Notes: generated by a model from the letters alone, not told the origin. Positions 1-8,431 are shown, counted from the stretch's first letter. The stretch is 49,847 bases of DNA from an uncultured Paracoccaceae bacterium (GCA_913060475.1 CAJXSD010000015.1:1-49847), one strand, 5' to 3'. Program-made: numbers and translations.

Positions 1-22
1 TATGTCGACCGCTAGCGGCCCG

Positions 23-442
23 TTACCCCGACACAGGAACCATCGTGCCCTGCAGCACGGCGATCAGCGTTTCCACATTGTTTTGAATGGCATAAACATC
101 GGCCGCCACCACCGACAATCGCCGGCCTGTTTTAATAACCCGCCCTTTGGCGATTAACATGTCGCCTGCGGCAGGGGCCAACAGGTTGATTTTCATCTCT
201 GCGGTCAAAACCTCGGTTTCGGGGTCAAATGCGGTCAAGGCTGCATAGCCTGCCGCGCTGTCCCCAATCGCAAATGTCAATCCCGCATGACCAAAGCCAT
301 GTTGCTGCGACACACCTTGTGTCAGGGGGGCGGTGATGTGGACCTGGCCCGGTTCCAAAAACCGGATCTGCGCACCAAAGGTTTGCATCAAACCTTGGCG
401 TGCAAAACTGTCGCGAATTTTATGTTCGATCTGTGGATCCAT
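23..442 (-). CDS. PaaI-like hotdog-fold thioesterase
   Basis: A 139-residue protein of the length usual for a single hotdog domain of the PaaI/YbgC acyl-CoA thioesterase superfamily. Around residues 48-68 there is an HGFGHAG...D stretch typical of the PaaI group, where an Asp in the following helix helps polarise the hydrolytic water. Further on, a KINLLAPAAGD-type segment matches the central beta strand and turn. Family members hydrolyse aryl- or acyl-CoA thioesters in the cytoplasm; the substrate cannot be read from the sequence. The gene is 59 bp downstream of the GT29-like gene on the same strand and could be read through from that operon, but nothing links it to glycan synthesis. The ATG start fits the expected N-terminus. 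Confidence 0.8.
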   Translation of the reverse strand: MDPQIEHKIRDSFARQGLMQTFGAQIRFLEPGQVHITAPLTQGVSQQHGFGHAGLTFAIGDSAAGYAALTAFDPETEVLTAEMKINLLAPAAGDMLIAKGRVIKTGRRLSVVAADVYAIQNNVETLIAVLQGTMVPVSG

Positions 443-501
443 GGCCCTGTCCCAAACCTGTGTCGCGCCCGATCAGACACAATAACGACCCCTAGCGCAA
501 G

Positions 502-1128
502 TCAGAATGCAGGTTTCATCAACGTGAACCTAGGATCCGACGCCAACAACTGGTCAGCCCATTTCTGTTCTGTCCCGAAATCATGTGGCACCTGGGCGGC
601 CGTGCGCGCACCGCTGAGCGAGAGGCTGGCAAAAAAATCAAATCCAAAGATCGCCACGGAACGGACAGGCGCCCTGCGCATCATATCCAAAACCAAAACA
701 CCCGTGGTCGGACGACATCCCATTTCATCAATCAAGACACGGTGACGGGCCGCGGGGTACATATAAAACCCCGCCCGCTGCGCCACGGCCCAAGGCAGGC
801 GTTTTCGCTTGGACGTCATCCACAGCACGCGTTGTGGGGACCGCGCAGCTATGACGTCAGGCGGCAAGGGGATGGATGTCGCAATCCATGTTGTGCGTTG
901 ACCGTGTGATTTGATGTCTGGCATGGGCGATGTATTGATCCGGATCACAATATCGGCCTGATCAATTAGCGGACCGAATTGCGCCTGCGACAATGACCGC
1001 GCATTCCCCACCACAGCCACAGATTTATCGCGCAAATCATCATCAATGGCCTGCGCCGTGTCGGATAACGCGGCCAGGCGGTCTTCGTCGCGCAATAGTT
1101 TTGCAAATTCAAAACGCACCCTGTTCAT
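502..1128 (-). CDS. GT29 (sialyltransferase-like) glycosyltransferase
   Basis: A 208-residue protein carrying the three sialylmotifs of glycosyltransferase family 29. The L-motif-like segment is near residues 36-60 (VAVVGNARSL, then DIVIRIN). The S-motif-like segment is near residues 138-165 (RPTTGVLVLDMMRR, then VAIFGFDFF). The VS-like segment near residue 183 has the His and Glu (PHDFGTEQ) that act in CMP-sialate-dependent catalysis. Known GT29 enzymes use CMP-sialic acid; the bacterial members are poorly characterised, so the sugar here is inferred only. It lacks an N-terminal membrane anchor and is shorter than eukaryotic members. Its start overlaps the end of the pyruvyltransferase-like gene by 4 nt (ATGA), so it is the third cistron of a translationally coupled operon. 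A role in capping a surface polysaccharide or LPS is the natural reading of the context. Confidence 0.78.
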   Translation of the reverse strand: MNRVRFEFAKLLRDEDRLAALSDTAQAIDDDLRDKSVAVVGNARSLSQAQFGPLIDQADIVIRINTSPMPDIKSHGQRTTWIATSIPLPPDVIAARSPQRVLWMTSKRKRLPWAVAQRAGFYMYPAARHRVLIDEMGCRPTTGVLVLDMMRRAPVRSVAIFGFDFFASLSLSGARTAAQVPHDFGTEQKWADQLLASDPRFTLMKPAF

Positions 1129-2108
1129 AACAGGCCCCGAATATCCGCGAATAACGCATGCGCCTCTTGGTTTGCCATATCGACAAAATCGCGAATATTG
1201 TTTTGCTCGGCGACGCTAAACGCCGGGGGCAGGTGGCTTGGATTTTGTTCAAATTCGGCAGGGGTAATGACACGCGATGGGTCCAGCCCTGCATCTTGGA
1301 TCAATGTTTGCACCTTGGATGTAACCGATGTCAGCGCCAAAAACGGGGTCTGCGCCAAAATTGACAAACACACGCCGTGAAACCGCCCGGTGATATGTCC
1401 CGCTGCCTGCGACAGGATATCTAGATAGTCGTGATCGTTTTGCGCCATGCTGAAATGGGGCACTTTGCCAGAATAAATGCCGTTATAAACACGCCAAAGA
1501 ACCGCCGCAGCAGGTGGAGATTGCCATATCCGTGCCTGCAATGTTTTGGTCGGAATATAATGCGCCTGCAACGTTTGCGCCCGCGCCGCCAAGAGTTTGC
1601 GAATTTCATAACGCACGCTATCGCCGACGATAATGCCTTGGCGACCCTGGCTTGGGGGGATGCCTGCACCGGTCAATGACAAATCGGGGATCAACCGCAC
1701 ATCGTTCACACCCGCTGTGGCCAGTTCGCTGGCACTTTGGCTGTCGCGCACGGCAACGATGGCACACTGGCGCAGGATGTCTGACCAGTCTTGGGGGTTA
1801 TCCTGCCATAAGGCGTTGATCAAACAGACCGGCCGACTGCCCACCAAAGGGCTGGTGATCATATCAATCAGCGGCTGCGCCCGTTCGGCCCCGTGATGCA
1901 GGGTGCCCTCTCCGTTAATAATAACGACATCTGCACGTTTTAAGTTTTGCAAAAAATCGGTGTTTTTGGTCCAGTCTGTGTGGGCCGGATTGCTGGCGAT
2001 GACGGTAATATCATGATCATTCAACAGCGATTTAATCTGTCGCGTCACGCGGCTGCATCCGTGATGGAACCTGCCTGATGTATCATTTAATAAAACAGCC
2101 GTCTTCAC
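1125..2108 (-). CDS. Polysaccharide pyruvyltransferase family protein
   Basis: A 327-residue protein of the polysaccharide pyruvyltransferase superfamily (CsaB/WcaK-like, PF04230). Visible landmarks are the N-terminal Rossmann-type start with the VVIINGEGTLHHG loop (about residues 62-74), a mid-protein VAVRDSQSASEL segment resembling the family's DxxS motif, and the C-terminal GRFHGVCLSI stretch (about residue 240), which matches the conserved R-x-H-G element. Family members transfer pyruvate from phosphoenolpyruvate to a sugar to make a ketal, usually on exopolysaccharide, LPS or secondary cell-wall polymer; some relatives are glycosyltransferase-like. It overlaps the gene upstream (WaaA-like) and the gene downstream (GT29-like) by 4 nt each, so the three are probably translated in concert. 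The acceptor sugar is unknown. Confidence 0.8.
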   Translation of the reverse strand: MKTAVLLNDTSGRFHHGCSRVTRQIKSLLNDHDITVIASNPAHTDWTKNTDFLQNLKRADVVIINGEGTLHHGAERAQPLIDMITSPLVGSRPVCLINALWQDNPQDWSDILRQCAIVAVRDSQSASELATAGVNDVRLIPDLSLTGAGIPPSQGRQGIIVGDSVRYEIRKLLAARAQTLQAHYIPTKTLQARIWQSPPAAAVLWRVYNGIYSGKVPHFSMAQNDHDYLDILSQAAGHITGRFHGVCLSILAQTPFLALTSVTSKVQTLIQDAGLDPSRVITPAEFEQNPSHLPPAFSVAEQNNIRDFVDMANQEAHALFADIRGLL

Positions 2109-3706
2109 ACCAAATTCCCTGTCGGTACATTTTCCGTCAATTTTTCGGGGTTATCGGCTGTCCCAAGAATATGATCAAGCACCAATTTTGCCATGTCGCC
2201 CGTCTGGGATTGCCGATCTGTTGTCGCAACGCTGCCCACTGGCAGAGGGGTTTGGCGCGTTTGATTGTTGGCCATACTGCTGCGAATTGCACTGGCCAAC
2301 TGAACGGGCGTTTCCACAAATTCCGCCTGATGCGCGGCGATCAGGTCTGCAAAAACCTGTTCGTGATTGGCCACATGGGGTCCGGATAGGATGTGGCATT
2401 GAAACGCTGCCGGTTCGTTTGGATTGTGCCCGCCCTCATCACCGATGCCACCACCCAGATACACGGTTTGGGCCAGGCTGAACAGTGTGCCCAGTTCGCC
2501 AAACGTATCAGCGATGTAAACATCCGTTTGATTGGTGATCTCATCCCCTAGACTGCGCTGCGAAACGGCCAATCCATATGACTGACAGGCCCGTGCAATG
2601 GTGCGGGCATCGCGCGGATGGCGCGGGGCGATGATCGCCACAATATCGTTTTCCTTGCACAACTTGGCCTGTGCCCCTAGCACAATGGCCAGATCCGCTG
2701 GATGAGTTGAGGCAGCGACCCATGCGGGCCGCGTTCCAATTTGGGCGCGCAATTTTTTTAAATGGTCCGCATCTACGGGCAGCTGTTCCGGGGCCTGCCC
2801 GGTGGCACGATCGGTTATAACGCGTTCGGGTGCGATACCGATTTCGATAAATTCACGTCGAATGGCGTCATTGACACAGGTCACCAAATTGAAATGGGTC
2901 ATCAGATACCCCACCACGTTAGAATATTTGCGGCGCGATGATGACGGCCGCACCCCGATTTGCACCAACCGAACCCCACGCCGTGCCGTGTCCAAAATCA
3001 TTTCTGGCCACAGTTCATTTTCAACCACCACCAAACACTCTGGCTGCCAATGGTTCAGAAAACGATCAACATAACACGCCGTGTCCAAGGGCGCGAATTG
3101 ATGGATAACATCCGGAAACGTCGCGCCCATCCACTGCGCGCTAGAAACGGTATAGGTGGTGACCAACGGCGTGATGTCAGTGTGATTTGACAATTCGGTC
3201 AAGAGACCATGCAATTTTTTGACCTCGCCCAAACTGGCGGCATGCAGCCAAATAATGCGGGATCGAGGCCGTTGTTGTGTTGCGCGGCCAAATCGCTCGC
3301 CCAGTCTGGCCTGCGGCGCTGCTTCGCGGCGATGCACAATCCGGCCCAGACCCCATAAAATGGGCCGTAACAGCCGTGTCACAACACGCATGATGCCCAA
3401 AGAATTCGGACAGGCCCGACGCTGCAACCATGCAACCAAACGGTTTATTCGACGATCACCTAGGTGCTTCTGGTCCAATGCGCGGGCGTAATGATCCGCC
3501 ATTGACTGATGGCGGTGCAACACATAATCAGGCAAATCTGGCGCAATCTCGGCAATCAGACGATCTTTGTCAGGGATCCCATCCCGATCCAGACAGAGCC
3601 GCAACACAATGCTGCGCCCCCAACGGCGATGCCGACCCGGAACAAAGGGGATGCGACGCAGATCGTATTCGACCAATCGTGCCGCTAATGTCAGTTTCGC
3701 ATTCAC
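2105..3706 (-). CDS. WaaA-like 3-deoxy-D-manno-octulosonate transferase with N-terminal extension
   Basis: The C-terminal 400 or so residues match the Kdo transferase family (KdtA/WaaA, GT30). They include the HAASLGEV segment with the catalytic Glu, VVVENELWPEM, and the GGGIGDEGGHNPNEPA donor-binding region. WaaA moves Kdo from CMP-Kdo to lipid A at the inner membrane. This protein is about 533 residues against about 420-430 for typical WaaA: roughly 105 basic residues of unknown role precede the family's usual N-terminal region. I chose the GTG at 3706 because a GGGGA ribosome-binding sequence lies 7 nt before it; an in-frame ATG at 3748 has no such signal. The stop overlaps the pyruvyltransferase-like start by 4 nt. 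It may be a second, specialised Kdo-transferase paralogue serving the surface glycan of this operon rather than the essential lipid A enzyme. Confidence 0.75.
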   Translation of the reverse strand: MNAKLTLAARLVEYDLRRIPFVPGRHRRWGRSIVLRLCLDRDGIPDKDRLIAEIAPDLPDYVLHRHQSMADHYARALDQKHLGDRRINRLVAWLQRRACPNSLGIMRVVTRLLRPILWGLGRIVHRREAAPQARLGERFGRATQQRPRSRIIWLHAASLGEVKKLHGLLTELSNHTDITPLVTTYTVSSAQWMGATFPDVIHQFAPLDTACYVDRFLNHWQPECLVVVENELWPEMILDTARRGVRLVQIGVRPSSSRRKYSNVVGYLMTHFNLVTCVNDAIRREFIEIGIAPERVITDRATGQAPEQLPVDADHLKKLRAQIGTRPAWVAASTHPADLAIVLGAQAKLCKENDIVAIIAPRHPRDARTIARACQSYGLAVSQRSLGDEITNQTDVYIADTFGELGTLFSLAQTVYLGGGIGDEGGHNPNEPAAFQCHILSGPHVANHEQVFADLIAAHQAEFVETPVQLASAIRSSMANNQTRQTPLPVGSVATTDRQSQTGDMAKLVLDHILGTADNPEKLTENVPTGNLV

Positions 3707-4003
3707 CAAGCTGTCCCCATGACTGTGGCGCCCCGCCCGTGTAAACATGTGACACAGGACAAACGATCATCACTGCCACACCTAACCCATCCCAACGGGT
3801 CATGCCAGTCATATTCAACACCCCACGCACGACATATGACAGAATGCGCGTACCGACGCATCGGATCTGTCCCATACGAATTCATGAAACCGCCCTTGGC
3901 CAAGCATTTCGCCCGCAACATCCGGACAAAGGTATTGTCACAGCAATCGCGACGCAAAACTCAGGTTTTCGCGATAAATGTCATGTGAGTTATCTGCAAA
4001 AAA

Positions 4004-4079
4004 TGGTGAGCCCGACAGGATTCGAACCTGTGACCCACTGATTAAAAGTCAGTTGCTCTACCAACTGAGCTACGGGCCC
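4004..4079 (-). tRNA. tRNA-Lys (anticodon TTT)
   Basis: A complete 76-nt cloverleaf on the minus strand. The 7-bp acceptor stem (GGGCCCG with CGGGCTC, one G-U pair) ends in discriminator A and an encoded CCA. The D arm reads GCTCAGTTGGTAGAGC. The anticodon stem is ACTGA/TCAGT with loop CTTTTAA, so the anticodon is TTT (Lys, codons AAA/AAG). The T arm contains GGTTCGAATCC. It lies between the WaaA-like operon and dapF. Confidence 0.97.
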
Positions 4080-4199
4080 ACTGGCGGCGTAATTAAGAAG
4101 AACGGCCGTCAGGGTCAACCCCGAAAATGAAAATAATTCCACAATCTCTGGATTCATTTCATCCTTGCGCGTATATGGCGTCATATGCAGGAAAAAATG

Positions 4200-5021
4200 A
4201 TGCAAAATATACCCTTTATGAAAATGCACGGGCTGGGCAATGACTTTGTCGTCATCGATTCCCGCCGTCAGATGATTCCCCTGTCCGATGCGCTGGTAAA
4301 ACGTATTGCACATCGCCACATGGGCATTGGGTTCGATCAACTGGCCACGATCCAAGCATCGGATCAGGCTGATGCGCATTTGGTTTTTTACAATTCCGAT
4401 GGGTCGACATCTGCGGCCTGCGGCAATGCCACGCGCTGCATTGCACGGTATTTGATGAACGAAACTGGGCAGTCCGAATTACACCTAACCACAGAACGCG
4501 GCGATTTGTTCGCGCGTGACGCAGGCAATGGATTAACGTCGGTCAACATGGGACACCCCCAGCTGAATTGGTCCGAAATCCCCCTGTCGCACGATGTGGA
4601 TACGCTAAGACTGCCAATCGACGGTGAACCGACAGCAACGGGAATGGGCAACCCACATTGCACATTTTTCGTAGACGACGCCTGCGCGATTGATCTGGAC
4701 CATCAGGGCCCGGTGATTGAACATCATGTCCTGTATCCGCAACGAACCAATGTGCAATTTGCGTCCCTGATTGGGCCTGACCATTTGCGCATGCGTGTGT
4801 GGGAACGCGGTGTCGGGGTGACGATGGCCTCTGGGTCATCATCCTGCGCCACCGCCGTGGCCGCCGCACGGCGCGGATTGACCGGCCGCAGCGTGCGCAT
4901 TGACCTAGATGGCGGCACCCTGTGGATCGACTGGCGCGATGATGGCGTGTGGATGACAGGTGGCACAATGCATGTCTGCAATGGCACATTCACCCCCGAA
5001 TTTTTACAGGCCGAACAATGA
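4200..5021 (+). CDS. dapF: Diaminopimelate epimerase
   Basis: Converts LL- to meso-diaminopimelate for lysine and peptidoglycan synthesis in the cytoplasm. The N-terminus (KMHGLGNDFVVID) and the first catalytic loop (ACGNATRC, Cys74) match the family. The second active-site loop normally reads ACG[TS]GxC with a catalytic Cys; here it reads ASGSSSC, so that Cys is Ser211, while a downstream Cys (216) is kept. This is either a lineage-specific variant or a change affecting activity. At 273 residues it has the family length. I prefer the ATG at 4200, 7 nt after AGGA; ATGs at 4185 and 4197 are alternatives. The stop overlaps mtaB by ATGA, so dapF, mtaB and the GST gene form an operon. Confidence 0.93.
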   Translation: MQNIPFMKMHGLGNDFVVIDSRRQMIPLSDALVKRIAHRHMGIGFDQLATIQASDQADAHLVFYNSDGSTSAACGNATRCIARYLMNETGQSELHLTTERGDLFARDAGNGLTSVNMGHPQLNWSEIPLSHDVDTLRLPIDGEPTATGMGNPHCTFFVDDACAIDLDHQGPVIEHHVLYPQRTNVQFASLIGPDHLRMRVWERGVGVTMASGSSSCATAVAAARRGLTGRSVRIDLDGGTLWIDWRDDGVWMTGGTMHVCNGTFTPEFLQAEQ

Positions 5022-6277
5022 CCCAGCCCCCGAAATTCACTACTTTGGGCTGCCGCCTGAACGCCTATGAATCCGAGGCGATGAAAGATCTAGCATCCAC
5101 CGCAGGCCTGCAAAACGCGCATATCATCAACACCTGCGCCGTCACCGCAGAAGCAGTTCGTAAATCGCGCCAAGAAATTCGCAAAATCCGCCGCGATAAC
5201 CCCGATGCACAAATCATCGTCACCGGCTGCGCCGCGCAAATCGACCCAGACAGTTTCGCCAAAATGGACGAAGTGTCCGCCGTCATCGGCAACACCGAAA
5301 AAATGCAACCCGACACCTGGGCCAAGCTGAACACAGGCTTTATCGGCGACACGGAAAAAATTCAGGTCGATGACATCATGTCCGTCACTGAAACAGCCGG
5401 ACATCTAATAGACGGGTTCGGGACCCGCAGCCGCGCCTATGTTCAGGTGCAAAATGGCTGCGATCATCGCTGCACGTTCTGCATCATCCCCTATGGCCGC
5501 GGCAATTCACGGTCGGTTCCAGCGGGCGTTGTCGTGGATCAAATCAAACGTCTGGTTGATCGCGGCTATAACGAAGTCGTCCTGACAGGCGTCGACCTAA
5601 CCAGCTGGGGCGCGGATCTGCCCGCCACCCCAAAACTGGGCGATCTGGTGATGCGCATCCTGAAACTGGTCCCCGACCTGCCCCGCTTGCGCATCAGCTC
5701 GATCGACAGCATCGAGGTGGACGACAATCTGATGCAGGCCATCGCAACCGAACCGCGTTTAATGCCACATCTGCACCTCAGCCTGCAACATGGGGATGAT
5801 CTGATCCTGAAACGGATGAAACGCCGCCACTCGCGCGACGATGCCATTCAATTTTGTGAAACCGCACGCAATTTGCGCCCAGATATGACCTTTGGCGCCG
5901 ATATCATCGCAGGGTTTCCAACAGAAACCGACGCACATTTCGAAAACTCAATGCGCCTGGTCCGCGAATGCGACCTAACCTGGCTGCATGTGTTTCCCTA
6001 TTCCCCACGAACAGGCACGCCGGCGGCACGCATGCCCCAAGTCAACGGAACCACCATCAAATCCCGCGCCGCAGACCTGCGCAGGATCGGTCAGGATCAG
6101 GTGACGAAACACCTGACGCAACAAATTGGAAAAACCCACCACATCTTGATGGAAAACCCCCAGATGGGCCGCACCGAACAATTTACCGAAACGTATTTTG
6201 AAACGCCCCAAACCACAGGGGCCATTGTCCGTGCAGAGATTATCGGACAAACCCCAACACACCTGATCGCCCTATGA
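5018..6277 (+). CDS. mtaB: tRNA t6A37 methylthiotransferase MtaB
   Basis: A 419-residue radical-SAM methylthiotransferase of the MtaB group, which converts t6A37 to ms2t6A37 in tRNAs reading ANN codons. An N-terminal UPF0004 domain begins FTTLGCRLNAYES, with its cluster cysteines following (NTCAVT, VTGCAAQ). The radical SAM domain has CxxxCxxC at Cys148, Cys152 and Cys155 (GCDHRCTFC). The C-terminus is a short TRAM-like segment. The start is the ATG that overlaps the dapF stop (ATGA), and the stop overlaps the GST start in the same way, so all three are probably translationally coupled. An in-frame ATG at 4949 lies inside dapF and is not needed. Confidence 0.92.
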   Translation: MTQPPKFTTLGCRLNAYESEAMKDLASTAGLQNAHIINTCAVTAEAVRKSRQEIRKIRRDNPDAQIIVTGCAAQIDPDSFAKMDEVSAVIGNTEKMQPDTWAKLNTGFIGDTEKIQVDDIMSVTETAGHLIDGFGTRSRAYVQVQNGCDHRCTFCIIPYGRGNSRSVPAGVVVDQIKRLVDRGYNEVVLTGVDLTSWGADLPATPKLGDLVMRILKLVPDLPRLRISSIDSIEVDDNLMQAIATEPRLMPHLHLSLQHGDDLILKRMKRRHSRDDAIQFCETARNLRPDMTFGADIIAGFPTETDAHFENSMRLVRECDLTWLHVFPYSPRTGTPAARMPQVNGTTIKSRAADLRRIGQDQVTKHLTQQIGKTHHILMENPQMGRTEQFTETYFETPQTTGAIVRAEIIGQTPTHLIAL

Positions 6278-6900
6278 CAACCACGCCCATCCTCTACAGC
6301 TTTCGCCGCTGCCCCTATGCCATGCGGGCCCGCCTCGCCCTACTCAGCGCCGGCATCCGCGTCGAACTGCGTGAAATCGTCTTGCGCGACAAGGCGCCAG
6401 AATTCCTTGAAACTTCGCCATCAGGGACGGTGCCTTGCCTCAAAACTAACAAAAAAATCATAGACGAAAGCCTGCACATCATGGCCTGGGCTTTGGCCCA
6501 AAACGACCCAGACACCTTAATGCAACAACCACCAGACGGCTATGAACTCATGGCCCAATGCGACGGGCCCTTTAAACACGCCCTAGACCGTACAAAATAC
6601 AAAACACGCTATCCGGACCAGGACCCCGAAAAACATCTGGCCACAGCTTGTGATTTCCTGACAGGCCTCGACAAACAGCTCGCGCCAAATCTCTTTGGCG
6701 ACAGCCTCAAACTAGCCGATATCGCAATCCTACCCTTTGTGCGCCAGTTCGCACATATTGATCAGGCGTGGTTTTATGCCCAACCATGGCCAAACCTGAT
6801 AAATTGGCTCGACAGCTTCAAAGCGTCAGACAACTTTGCCACGATTATGCAAAAATACGCCAAATGGGAAAGCGGCGATCAACCGGTCTATTTCCCCTAA
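6274..6900 (+). CDS. Glutathione S-transferase family protein
   Basis: A 208-residue soluble protein with an N-terminal thioredoxin-like GST domain. RRCPYAMRARLAL carries the Cys-Pro start of the glutathione site. GTVPCL supplies the cis-Pro loop, followed by the Glu-Ser pair (DES) that binds the glutamyl amine. The C-terminal half is the helical GST domain. Members conjugate or reduce electrophiles with glutathione, or act as thiol oxidoreductases; the substrate is unknown. ATGA overlap places it last in the dapF-mtaB operon, a position that says little about function. The gene ends 77 bp before the convergent FzlA-like GST, separated from it by a double-hairpin repeat. Confidence 0.85.
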   Translation: MTTTPILYSFRRCPYAMRARLALLSAGIRVELREIVLRDKAPEFLETSPSGTVPCLKTNKKIIDESLHIMAWALAQNDPDTLMQQPPDGYELMAQCDGPFKHALDRTKYKTRYPDQDPEKHLATACDFLTGLDKQLAPNLFGDSLKLADIAILPFVRQFAHIDQAWFYAQPWPNLINWLDSFKASDNFATIMQKYAKWESGDQPVYFP

Positions 6901-6965
6901 TCTTTCAGTTTTGACCAAATACTCTGGGTGAATTGGCCATTCATGGCCAAGAGGGCAAAGCCCTC
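6901..6965 (-). repeat. Double-hairpin intergenic repeat, copy 1
   Basis: On the minus strand, just after the FzlA-like gene, come two adjacent perfect hairpins (GAGGGC-AAA-GCCCTC at 6951-6965 and a 7-bp TTGGCCA stem with a 4-nt loop at 6933-6950), then an A/T-rich tail containing GAGTATTT and CAAAACTGAAAGA. The same order (two hairpins, then GAGTATTT, then CAAAACTGAAAGA) recurs at 42620-42687. The hairpins differ in sequence but keep their structure, which suggests a dispersed element that also works as a terminator between convergent genes. From general knowledge, similar elements are common between Rhodobacterales genes. Confidence 0.7.
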
Positions 6966-6977
6966 ATACCAGACCAA

Positions 6978-7643
6978 TCAAAAATCCAGGTCATTGTAAT
7001 GTTTGGGCGGCGGAAAACCGGGCACTTGATCCGCCAAAATCGATCGAAATGCAGGGCGCGATTTAATTTTGGCATACCAGTCTTTGACCACCGCAGATCG
7101 GTTCCAATCCACATCCGAAATATAATCCAATGCCGACAAATGCGCGGCAGCCGTAAAATCAGCCAGGCTCATCTCATTTCCCGCCAACCAACGACGGTGA
7201 TCCAACAACCAGGCGATATAGTCCAAATGATACTTGATACGCTTGGCACCTTCTTTCACATTTCGACTGTCAGGAAACCCCTGTCCTGAAACCTTCTTGT
7301 TAACACGCTCATAGACCAGCTTTGATGTCACTTCGTGGTGAAACTTATCATCAAACCACGCCACCAAACGGCGCACCTCATAGCGTGCATCAGGGTCACT
7401 CGGGATCAACTTAGGCTCGGGATAGACTTCGTCCAGATATTCACAAATCGCGGTGCTTTCGCTCATCCATTGTGTATCATGGCGCAACACAGGCACCTTA
7501 CCCGCTGGGTTCCGGCGCAAAAAATCGGCCGACTGTTCCCAATATTTTTCCTCGACCAGCTCTACTTCTAGACGCTTTTCTGCCAAAACCAATCGCACCT
7601 TGCGGCAAAATGGGGATAAAGGAACGTGATATAATCGAAACAT
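6978..7643 (-). CDS. GST-like protein, probable FzlA-type cell-division factor
   Basis: A 221-residue GST-fold protein. The N-terminus (YHVPLSPFCRKVRLVLAEK), the NPAGKVPVL loop and the following SESTAICEYLDE segment define a GST N-terminal domain; a helical C-terminal domain follows. The LSPFCRKVRL...EEKYWE pattern resembles FzlA, the alphaproteobacterial GST homologue that binds FtsZ and controls division rather than acting as a detoxifying enzyme (characterised in Caulobacter). That assignment is by remembered resemblance only; a generic GST is the alternative. It sits 50 bp downstream of mtgA, a peptidoglycan glycosyltransferase, on the same strand, which fits a cell-envelope theme. Confidence 0.65.
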   Translation of the reverse strand: MFRLYHVPLSPFCRKVRLVLAEKRLEVELVEEKYWEQSADFLRRNPAGKVPVLRHDTQWMSESTAICEYLDEVYPEPKLIPSDPDARYEVRRLVAWFDDKFHHEVTSKLVYERVNKKVSGQGFPDSRNVKEGAKRIKYHLDYIAWLLDHRRWLAGNEMSLADFTAAAHLSALDYISDVDWNRSAVVKDWYAKIKSRPAFRSILADQVPGFPPPKHYNDLDF

Positions 7644-7693
7644 TGCAAGTCCTGTTTTATATTCCAGCTACATGCCGTGATTTTACAAAAACT

Positions 7694-8431
7694 TCAATCC
7701 AGGAAACAGGATGCCCGCCCATCCTTTCGGATAAGAGCAGCCCCATCCATGATCGACACCGCCCGCCGATGAACAAAGTCCGATGGCGCGCGGGCGGATC
7801 TGTTTTTCGGATCGGGCAAAACCGCCATCAACAACGCCGCCTCATAGGGCGACACCGCATCCGCGCCGATCCCGAAATAATGATTGGCCGCCGCCTCTAC
7901 CCCAAAAACACCCTTGTCGAATTCGGCGATATTGACGTAAATTTCCAGTATACGGCGCTTACTCCAGGCCAGTTCAACGCTGGGGGTTAGAATGGCCTCG
8001 ATCGCTTTGCGCAACCAACTGCGTCCATGCCAGAGATAGGTGTTTTTAACCACCTGCTGTGTAATGGTTGACGCCCCGCGCGTGCCCCCATCTGCGATGG
8101 CACCGCGAATGGCGCGCATATCAAAACCCCAATGCAAACAAAAATTTGCGTCCTCGGCCGCGACAGCTGCGGTAAAAATTTCGGGCGAAATATCTTTGGC
8201 CGAGACCCATTCATAATCAACATGACCTAAAAACTGACGCTCGGACATCATATAGGGGGTGGTCCAAACGGGAATGAACCGATAGGCCAAAACCGCGACC
8301 GCCGCCAAAACCAAAAAAACCATGACCAAATAACGCGCAATACGCCGCACCCGCGTCCCCAGGGATATCGTTGGGGATTGTGTTTTTTTCTTGGTGGTTT
8401 TTCTGCTCACGATGCTGATCGCCTGTTTCAA
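7694..8431 (-). CDS. mtgA: Monofunctional biosynthetic peptidoglycan transglycosylase
   Basis: A 245-residue GT51 enzyme that polymerises lipid II into glycan strands on the periplasmic face of the inner membrane. One N-terminal membrane segment lies at about residues 32-52, after a basic cytoplasmic tail. The conserved motifs follow in order: AAEDANFCLHWGFD with the catalytic Glu, GASTITQQVVKN, then RKAIEAILTPSVELAWSKRRILEIYVN with the second Glu, and a GVEAAANHYFG segment. There is no transpeptidase domain, and the length matches MtgA. The start at 8431 is the first ATG of a strongly basic N-terminus; a shorter GTG start is possible. Confidence 0.92.
   Translation of the reverse strand: MKQAISIVSRKTTKKKTQSPTISLGTRVRRIARYLVMVFLVLAAVAVLAYRFIPVWTTPYMMSERQFLGHVDYEWVSAKDISPEIFTAAVAAEDANFCLHWGFDMRAIRGAIADGGTRGASTITQQVVKNTYLWHGRSWLRKAIEAILTPSVELAWSKRRILEIYVNIAEFDKGVFGVEAAANHYFGIGADAVSPYEAALLMAVLPDPKNRSARAPSDFVHRRAVSIMDGAALIRKDGRASCFLD

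Noticed and set aside
3703..3957. 84-codon (or 60-codon) minus-strand frame upstream of the WaaA-like gene, whose TGA overlaps the GTG start (GTGA)
   Set aside because: The overlap is suggestive, but the translation has no recognisable fold or composition, the internal ATG has only a weak ribosome-binding site, and no family is recognised. Left out as probably spurious.
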